A stretch of DNA of 20,384 nucleotides from positions 1 through 20,384 of the forward strand of contig URTD01000015.1 of assembly GCA_900550735.1 (NCBI GenBank). The letters are read 5' to 3'. Made by a program: the position numbers and the translations under genes. The stretch comes from an uncultured Collinsella sp. Lineage in GTDB: Bacteria > Actinomycetota > Coriobacteriia > Coriobacteriales > Coriobacteriaceae. This document shows positions 16,901-20,384 of this stretch, piece after piece. A model generated the notes under the pieces. That model worked only from the letters and a program-made list of their open reading frames with translations, was not told the origin of the DNA and did no database searches. Within the stretch, counting starts at the first letter, position 1; each line of letters opens with the position of its first letter.

Positions 16901-18304
16901 AAAGTGGCTCAGCGGAATCAACGACGCAGGAATGCTGACCGTTACGACATCGCCCTTCTGGGGATTGTCATCACCAGCACGCTGCACGGTAATGAGCAGG
17001 TCTTTTGCCTTGCCGGTGAACTCGTAGGTGTCGGTATTGGTTTCTTTATTGACCGTTTTGTCCGTCTTGGTAAACGGCGTGCCGTTGATGACGACCTCGG
17101 TGAAGCTGTCGACCTGCATAAAGTCGCCCAGCTCGTCGGTAAACGTGATGTAGCCGGACTTGGTCTCGTCGTAGCCCTTATGGATTTCGGTCGGATAAGG
17201 CGCCTCCGATGTGATGGCCTGTGAGATGTCGTCAAAGACCTTCTTGAGCTCTTCTGCATTGGTCGCCGACTTGTAGTAGTCGGAGTTTTCAGCGCGTGCA
17301 CCATGAGCATCCCATGCCGTGGCATTGGGGTAGTTGCTCGAAACGGCCTGCATGAACTTGTTCTCTTTTTGGCTTTTTCCCGAATCCTGGATACCAGCAC
17401 TGGGGTTCGCGCCATCAAAGATGCCGATGGTATAAACGGTGGCCTTGCCGTCCTTCATATTCTTAGCAGCTGTCACGGCAGCGTTGGCGACACCCGCATC
17501 GAATATATTTTGCTTTGTTGGCGTACCGTCGGTAAAGAACACAATAATCTTCTTGGCGTCTTTGCGGCCATAAGTGGTAGTGATTTTCTCGGCCAGCTCT
17601 AGGCCATAGTCGGCGCGCGTGGCGCCGGCAGGCTGAATTTGATTAATTGTATTCTTCTTGAGATCATCCGCATTGCTGCCGGAACAGTAGGTCAATTCTT
17701 TCATAACCTGGGTGTAATTGTAGGAGTACCCTCCGTCGCGATACGTATTGTTACCGATATCGTTGGACTTCTTGCCCGCAAACTTAACAATGGCAACCCT
17801 ATGCTGCCTATCAACACCCTCGATAGCCTCGTTTTGTTTGGCGATGGTATCGATAAAGCTGTTCGCAGCGTTCTTCAGTGCATCGATACGCTTGGTGCGA
17901 TCTCCGCCACCCATAGGATCATCCATCGAGCCAGATGCATCCAGCACCATCACGATGTCGAGCGGCGTAGTAACCGTCACGGTTGAATTAGACGTCGAGG
18001 ACATGGCCGAAAGCGTGGTCAGAAAATCCGACTCTTCGTTTTCCTCAGTTGCCTCGACCGTCTTGTCGGTCCAGATTCGGCCGACGTTTTGAGTCGTTAC
18101 TTTATTACCGTTGTGACCGGCCGCCCAGATTTCCCAGCGTCCGCTGGTGTCGGGATCGACGACGTCCTTTCCGCTCATTGTCGGTCCGTCCATTCCGGTG
18201 CTGGACCTGGCGTTGGCCTCGGGCAGCATGGCGAATGCTGCAGCCGGCAACACCAGCACTACGGCCAGTATCACCGCCAAGAGACCCCTCGTGTACTTAC
18301 TCAT
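10922..18304 (-). CDS. Giant LPXTG surface adhesin: VWA domain plus 13 FctA-type repeats
   Basis: This 2460-residue protein is predicted to be linked to the cell wall. A signal peptide occupies about 1-32 (hydrophobic LLAVILAVVLVLPAAAFA). A von Willebrand A domain lies at about 113-365 with a complete metal site: D122, S124 and S126 in DASGS, T229, and D259 in FFTDG. A region of about 330 residues follows without clear family. Then come about 13 repeats of the FctA/Spy0128 pilin type (TIGR03786-like), starting near 695, 822, 958, 1096, 1217, 1334, 1453, 1570, 1694, 1849, 1990, 2168 and 2288. Each begins with a Lys (usually Kx[LI]xGR), has a Glu after a Tyr-rich strand, and ends FxNxY. Examples are K704/E771/N815 and K2296/E2348/N2397. 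In this family these residues form an internal Lys-Asn isopeptide bond. The C-terminus is LPTTG (2428-2432), a membrane helix and RKR, a sortase signal. The ATG has GAAGGGAG upstream. No sortase or partner pilin is visible. The role is inferred to be attachment to host or mucus. Confidence 0.93.
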   Translation of the reverse strand: MSKYTRGLLAVILAVVLVLPAAAFAMLPEANARSSTGMDGPTMSGKDVVDPDTSGRWEIWAAGHNGNKVTTQNVGRIWTDKTVEATEENEESDFLTTLSAMSSTSNSTVTVTTPLDIVMVLDASGSMDDPMGGGDRTKRIDALKNAANSFIDTIAKQNEAIEGVDRQHRVAIVKFAGKKSNDIGNNTYRDGGYSYNYTQVMKELTYCSGSNADDLKKNTINQIQPAGATRADYGLELAEKITTTYGRKDAKKIIVFFTDGTPTKQNIFDAGVANAAVTAAKNMKDGKATVYTIGIFDGANPSAGIQDSGKSQKENKFMQAVSSNYPNATAWDAHGARAENSDYYKSATNAEELKKVFDDISQAITSEAPYPTEIHKGYDETKSGYITFTDELGDFMQVDSFTEVVINGTPFTKTDKTVNKETNTDTYEFTGKAKDLLITVQRAGDDNPQKGDVVTVSIPASLIPLSHFKTVDGKLSVDSAQPIRVKYTSSVKSTALDNLFTPEKVTGLKGYIENNTTVANGAKTVSFYANKWAAGDLGNTVATFEPADTNRYYYFQKQTPIYTDKDCTQPAKNSLAETGAYYYKDEFEEQGENGEAKPASAVIEFIGGDAAKFDGAIVADEDGNLSFSVGTARLAFIDELHTTKESVGGNNTGTATDVLNPKWNNVSAKATATHVNSYLGNNGKISFNVTPTTVDTKASFGLTKVLEGRSWTDTDEFKFELSATPKNDAPMPASTDTTVHKPDPDGKGKAVIDFGEITFNKPGEYTYEVREVKGDAGGITYSDNVATFKVTVTVEATGGLKADVEKISGEREFKNTYSAKTETPLTLEATKTLSGRPMADDEFKFALSYAGHDEVLLNATNKGGKVEFGPLTYTTKSLAKLVEEGKASLDASSDKPTWTIHYIAAEQTGKLPAGVSATVSAIDACVTVVDNGDGTLTATAVYGDAGNEFVNTYTAAPAEASLVGKKNLQVPDGLTPADIAGKFTFTVTGEEGAPMPANASVTNDAKGKVDFGKITFTLDDLNKALGEKPEKREHTFTYTVTESGEVAGVTNDAKLSREVSFTVTDDDKGNLIVSRKPDGDVAFTFTNTYNVTPVETSVTDQITATKVLTGRDLKEGEFSFELVEGDKVVATGKNDAEGTIVMDKITYDKPGTHTYKLREKLPNEAGLSNGITYDKTNYTIKTSVIDNGDGTLKVTHTLEGTKPARFENKYNTAPNESSVTDQITAKKVLTGRDLKAGEFSFELVEGNDVVARGTNAADGKITMDKITYTEAGEHTYTLREVKVDADNGITYSTAAYTIVTAVTDDGNGKLTVKHELQDVEKAIFKNAYSVTPNNSSVTDQITATKVLDGRDLKADEFSFELVEDGEVVATGANDADGKITMGKITYTAAGKHTYILREAKGAEGNGITYDSTTYTIVTTVTDDGNGKLTVKHELQGANEAKFNNSYKPNPDEFSVTDQITATKVLTGRDLKDGEFSFELVEGDDVVATGTNNAEGKITMGAVKYDKPGKHTYTLREANGGTTGKGITYDGTTYTVETTITDNGDGALKAEHVLKDATSATFKNAYSVTPLDAELDFDLSKVISGRDWTDGDEFSFTITAPEGAPLPDPATVTVVKKDAKDGIAAINFGKIRYTAAGTYKYEIRENAGNAAGMTYDGHVATAEVTVTENGEGVLTANVTKKESGRFTNTYRTKLDYAAAGGLKLSKSLSGRPMTEGQFTFTVKPADEASANALGLLPGANNFQSPATAEATVGLIDILAGHEVKFTQADAGKTFKYTVAEKNDGKPGYTYDNAERTVTIVIADDGAGTLTATTTVSGGPEGTHTTVHKSGENKVESALVPFHNSYSATTNTPGGTAAQVVATKTLTGRPMADGEFWFGIAYQGELVGYENLKPNIGGHVSFDALHYDTEMLANLEAAGLAHRTDKDGKLAWTINYTAYEDLFGLPNGVSATTWSFGFKVIVVDNGDGTLTATVDYGGVEPLFENVYGAEAVDAALTGTKKLQAAEGLTPADIAGKFTFTVTADEAGAPMPGRTTATNDAAGNVDFGKIHFTLEDLNRALGVTADASDDASSDAEANADEAEVDADAANADEPSDEPEPAAPTAPRSHTFTYTVTESGSAPGVTNDTNATRKVSYTVSDDGAGHLSVKREGDDGAAFTFTNTYGVAPTDSSVTDQVKTVKRLTGRDLAAGEFTFELLEDDVVVANGTNDANGTVTLSPIRYEAPGTHAYTLREACPNALGLYKGVTYDGATYTVVTTVSDNGDGTLTATHKLEGTTESAGFTNKYHAMPTQVSIGAIKVLEGRELKKDEFSFKLVGEDIESTVTNDADGKINFDKFEYDEPGTHAYTISEVKGDEVGMTYDKSVFTVTVNVVDDGEGNLKANVAFTKGDKSVEGIVFNNTYKKPETPVPTPDPGTPKTVTNIVKTVKGFLPTTGDQQAAALLMAFVIAMAGVGALVWGIRKR
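11453..12760 (-). repeat. Internal repeat block R10-R12 of the adhesin
   Basis: Residues 1849-2284 repeat the order and sequence type of residues 822-1211. A TKTLTGRPMADGEF repeat is followed by one with LTPADIAGKFTFTVT and NDAAGNVDFGKI, then one beginning SSVTDQ. The middle repeat carries an extra acidic Ala/Asp/Glu-rich stretch (residues 2060-2103) not present in the other block. Confidence 0.8.
13607..15019 (-). repeat. Array of four near-identical SVTDQ-type repeats (R4-R7)
   Basis: Residues 1096-1566 are four repeats of about 115-120 residues. Each opens SVTDQITAxKVLxGRDLK, continues EFSFELVE and closes with FxNxY. They are much closer to each other than to the remaining repeats, which points to recent tandem duplication. 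Confidence 0.85.
14672..15841 (-). repeat. Internal repeat block R2-R4 of the adhesin
   Basis: Residues 822-1211 hold a TKTLSGRPMADDEF repeat, an LTPADIAGKFTFTVT repeat with NDAKGKVDFGKITFT, and an SVTDQ repeat, in the same order as block R10-R12. Shared order and wording show a duplication of a three-repeat unit. Confidence 0.8.
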
Positions 18305-18405
18305 CGCGTCTCCCTTCTCGCGGCCTCAGACCTTGCATCAGCCTAAAGTTACGAAATGAGACACAATTAGGGCAGGTGACACATGTTCCAGATTCGGTTT
18401 TGGGC

Positions 18406-18423
18406 GTGAGACAAATGTCTCAC
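18406..18423. promoter_or_regulatory. Perfect palindrome upstream of the adhesin, possible operator
   Basis: GTGAGACAAATGTCTCAC is an 18-base perfect palindrome (8-base arms with AA between), 102 bases before the adhesin start codon. Related half-sites TGAGACAC lie on both sides, at 18357-18364 and 18430-18437. This could be a dimeric regulator site for the adhesin promoter or the end of a decayed mobile element. No clear promoter boxes were found in 18305-18405. Confidence 0.45.
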
Positions 18424-18485
18424 CGAAGTTGAGACACGGCGTTTTCGCAGGAAAATAGGTGCGACTCGGAGTCGACAGGCCACAA

Positions 18486-18516
18486 TGATCCGTTTTCCTC
18501 CGTCCACGGGAGATCA
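18486..18516. repeat. Small hairpin repeat copy 2 (TGATC...GATCA)
   Basis: TGATCCGTTTTCCTCCGTCC at 18486-18505 is identical to 10581-10600. TGATC pairs with GATCA (18512-18516), a slightly shorter stem than in copy 1. It stands 28 bases left of inverted-repeat element 3. Confidence 0.7.
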
Positions 18517-18543
18517 AAGGCTGTTACGGATATGGTGCCATTT

Positions 18544-18696
18544 CAAAACTATGCCGGATTACGGGGCTAAAGTCGGGGTCCTCATCCATACCTTCATTTT
18601 TTGAAAAACGGTAGGCTATCTACCTGCGGTTTTGTTTTTGCAATTTTCGATATGGTCGCGGTTCGCTATTCAGTCCCGTAATCCGGCATAGTTTTG
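18544..18696. repeat. Long inverted-repeat element 3
   Basis: Perfect 22-base arms (18544-18565 and 18675-18696) begin CAAAACTATGCCGG, as in element 1. The centre matches element 2: CCATACCTTC, then T-rich sequence, then CTACCTGCGGTTTTG. The inner hairpin is weaker than in element 2 (GGTAG with CTACC). Elements 2 and 3 flank the adhesin gene with their centres in the same direction. I see no protein-coding gene in it. Confidence 0.85.
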
Positions 18697-18711
18697 CTCG
18701 TGGAGGCTTAA

Positions 18712-18761
18712 CCGCGCGTTTACGCGCGGGGCCGGTGGGGCATTTTTGCCCCACCGGCCCC
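18712..18761 (-). terminator. Double hairpin at the end of the hydrogenase operon
   Basis: GGGGCCGGTGGGGCA (18728-18742) pairs perfectly with TGCCCCACCGGCCCC (18747-18761), a 15-base stem with loop TTTT, 21 bases after the ferredoxin stop. Next to it CCGCGCG (18712-18718) pairs with CGCGCGG (18723-18729). The stems overlap by two bases, so they may compete. No U-tract is seen, so the mechanism of termination is uncertain. Confidence 0.6.
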
Positions 18762-18782
18762 TATTCCAGCTCTAGCCCCGCG

Positions 18783-19124
18783 TTACTCCGACTTGGTTTC
18801 TACCGTGGGAGTCTTGTTCGCCGCAACTGGAGTACGAGCGGTGTCCATAGTCAGGCAGTGCTTGGGGCAGTTCTCGATGCACTCGCCGCACACCACGCAG
18901 GCATACGGATCGATCGACCACGTTCCGCCCTTGCGATCGACCGCGAGCGCGCCCGCCGGGCAGCGACGCGCGCACATGCCGCAGCAAATGCACACGTCCA
19001 TGTCGTTAACGATGTGTCCACGCAGGCGCTCGGGCGCCGCGAGCTTCTCCTGCGGATAGCACACCGTGACCGGTTGCTTGGCCATAGAACCCAAGGCCGT
19101 CTTGGCAAATGTCAGTAAACTCAT
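18783..19124 (-). CDS. Two-[4Fe-4S] ferredoxin subunit of a group 4 hydrogenase (EchF/NuoI-like)
   Basis: This 113-residue iron-sulfur protein has two classic cluster motifs: C45-x2-C48-x2-C51-x3-C55-P and C76-x2-C79-x2-C82-x3-C86-P. Each cluster also receives its fourth ligand from the other half, as usual. The opening (SLLTFAKTALGSMAKQPVTVCYP) and the spacing resemble EchF, HycF and NuoI. These subunits pass electrons between ferredoxin and the small hydrogenase subunit at the inner face of the membrane. The gene starts 7 bases after the large-subunit stop, with AAAGGTAGG before the ATG, so it is the last gene of the operon. A hairpin follows it. The Thr/Lys/Glu-rich tail after residue 94 is variable and has no visible motif. 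Confidence 0.9.
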   Translation of the reverse strand: MSLLTFAKTALGSMAKQPVTVCYPQEKLAAPERLRGHIVNDMDVCICCGMCARRCPAGALAVDRKGGTWSIDPYACVVCGECIENCPKHCLTMDTARTPVAANKTPTVETKSE

Positions 19125-19131
19125 GCCGCGC

Positions 19132-20220
19132 CTACCTTTCCGTGCAGCTAATGCAGGGGTCGATGGTCAGGATAATCATGGGCACGTTGGCAAGGAGCAC
19201 GCCCTGCAGCGCATGCGTCAGACCCGCCAGGTTCTGCGACGTCGGCGTGCGCACGCGGAAACGGTCCAGGTTCTTGGTGCCGTTGCCGCGCACATAGTAA
19301 TACGCCTCGCCGCGCGGCTGCTCAATCACAACCTCGCCGCGCGCGCCGTCGGCCGGCGTGAGCTTGGTGCGCCCGCCGATCCCGTCGTGCGGAATCTTGC
19401 CCACAAGCTCCTTAATGATGTCCATGGCCTGCGTGACCTCGGCACAGCGCACCTGGCAGCGGGCATAGCAATCGCCATCGGTAGCAACAATGGGCTCAAA
19501 TGCAGCCAGATCCGCATAGGCACCGTCGTCAAACATGCGCACGTCGTAATCCACGCCCGATGCGCGCCCAAACGGGCCGACCATCGAAAGCTCCAGCGCG
19601 TCCTTCTTGCTAATCACGCCCACGCCATGCAGGCGCTCGCCGCAGCTATTGTCGTCCAAAAACGTATGCACCAGGGCCTCGTAGTCGGGGCGCATGGCGT
19701 CGAGCGTCTGGACAATACCCGCCAGCTCGGAGTCCTCAATGTCGTGCTTAAGGCCGCCGATTTCGTTGATCGACAGAATCACGCGGCCGCCGCACGTACT
19801 CTCAAAGATCTTGAGAATCTGCTCGCGCAGCGTCCACGACCGATAGAACAGCGCCTCGAAGCCAAAGGCGTCGGCGAGCAGGCCCAGCCACAGCAGATGC
19901 GAGTGAATGCGCGAAAGCTCGTGCAGAATGGTGCGGATATACTGCACGCGGCCGGGCACCTCGATGTCGAGCATGCGCTCGCAGGCGCTGGCATAGCCGC
20001 AGCTGTGGCCCACGGCGCAGATGCCGCAGATGCGCTCGGCGATGTAGCCAAACTGGTGCATATCACGCTTTTCGGTGAGCTTCTCGAGTCCGCGGTGCAC
20101 AAAGCCGATCTGCGGAATTGCCTCGATGACGCGGTCGTCCTCGATCACCAGGTCCAGATGAAGCGGCTCGGGCAGCACCGGGTGCTGCGGGCCAAACGGA
20201 ATAACGGAGCGATGTGCCAT
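19132..20220 (-). CDS. Group 4 [NiFe] hydrogenase large subunit (EchE-like)
   Basis: This 362-residue catalytic subunit reduces protons or oxidises H2 on the inner side of the membrane. Both nickel-binding motifs are intact: RICGICAVGHS (C65, C68) and DPCISCTER at the very end (C356, C359). NuoD lacks these cysteines, so it is a hydrogenase rather than a complex I subunit. GPQHPVLPEPLHLDL near the start is shared by the NuoD/EchE family. The chain stops three residues after the last cysteine, so there is no C-terminal extension to be cut off during maturation, as known for Ech-type enzymes. AGGAGG lies 10 bases before the ATG, and the preceding gene ends 5 bases upstream. The order preceding subunit, large subunit, ferredoxin matches echD-echE-echF, but the membrane subunits lie outside the window, so the exact subgroup (4e or a relative) is not proven. 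Confidence 0.92.
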   Translation of the reverse strand: MAHRSVIPFGPQHPVLPEPLHLDLVIEDDRVIEAIPQIGFVHRGLEKLTEKRDMHQFGYIAERICGICAVGHSCGYASACERMLDIEVPGRVQYIRTILHELSRIHSHLLWLGLLADAFGFEALFYRSWTLREQILKIFESTCGGRVILSINEIGGLKHDIEDSELAGIVQTLDAMRPDYEALVHTFLDDNSCGERLHGVGVISKKDALELSMVGPFGRASGVDYDVRMFDDGAYADLAAFEPIVATDGDCYARCQVRCAEVTQAMDIIKELVGKIPHDGIGGRTKLTPADGARGEVVIEQPRGEAYYYVRGNGTKNLDRFRVRTPTSQNLAGLTHALQGVLLANVPMIILTIDPCISCTER

Positions 20221-20225
20221 GGGCC

Positions 20226-20384
20226 TTACGCCTCCTTTTTCTGCTTGTCGCGGGCGGCCTTGGCGGCAAGCGCCGCGCGGACCTTGGCCGCTTTCTCGGG
20301 ATCCATGGCGGCGAGCTTTGCCTCCATCTCAGCAGCCTTGAGCGCGGCCTTGGCAGCGGCATCGTCATGCTGAGTATCGGAGCC
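20226..20384 (-). CDS. C-terminal tail of the preceding hydrogenase/NuoC-like subunit (partial)
   Basis: Only the last 52 residues and the TAA stop (20226-20228) are in the window. The tail is rich in Ala, Lys and Glu and probably helical (AALKAAEMEAKLAAMDPEK, then RDKQKKEA). It has no catalytic motif. It ends 5 bases before the large-subunit start and its end includes that gene's AGGAGG, so the two are co-transcribed and probably coupled. By position it should be the EchD/NuoC-like (30-kDa) subunit; charged Ala/Lys tails occur on such proteins, but this assignment rests on gene order, not on visible domains. Confidence 0.6.
   Translation of the reverse strand, partial: GSDTQHDDAAAKAALKAAEMEAKLAAMDPEKAAKVRAALAAKAARDKQKKEA

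Noticed and set aside
19066..20373. A 435-codon plus-strand frame opposite the hydrogenase genes
   Set aside because: The minus strand encodes intact ferredoxin and nickel-binding motifs in the same stretch, so the plus frame is a shadow.

Overview
The window is GC-rich DNA that most resembles a gut actinobacterium of the class Coriobacteriia, probably Collinsella or a close relative. This is an inference from three things: the DUF362 protein, the very long LPXTG surface protein built of pilin-type repeats beside a membrane-type [NiFe] hydrogenase, and the kinds of short palindromic repeats between genes. No rRNA, tRNA, CRISPR array, phage gene or intact transposase was seen.

Layout, left to right. 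(1) The 5' part of a DUF362 protein gene, leftward. (2) A repeat-rich spacer, then a small SAM-dependent methyltransferase gene. (3) A leftward two-gene ABC system: a MacB/LolD-type ATPase and an 888-residue FtsX-type permease, with a terminator hairpin after it. (4) A second leftward ABC system: an ATPase with two ABC-2 type permeases, tightly packed with one overlap. Facing away from it is a two-component system (histidine kinase and NarL-type regulator) whose kinase gene looks leaderless. The arrangement suggests the two-component system controls the exporter. (5) A 600-base spacer holding two long inverted-repeat elements and two strong hairpins. (6) A 7.4-kb leftward gene for a cell-wall-anchored adhesin of 2460 residues: signal peptide, von Willebrand A domain with a full metal site, about 13 FctA/Spy0128-type repeats each with the Lys/Glu/Asn set for an internal isopeptide bond, LPTTG anchor. 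(7) A 480-base spacer with a perfect palindrome, a third inverted-repeat element and a terminator-like double hairpin. (8) The end of a leftward group 4 [NiFe] hydrogenase operon: tail of a preceding subunit, large subunit, and a two-cluster ferredoxin subunit.

The most unusual things are the adhesin, which has grown by internal duplication (including a three-repeat block present twice), and a family of 153-162 base inverted-repeat elements that lie on both sides of it. The elements share a central motif and associated flanking sequence but have differing arms. They look like a mobile or structured-RNA family that I cannot match to a named class.
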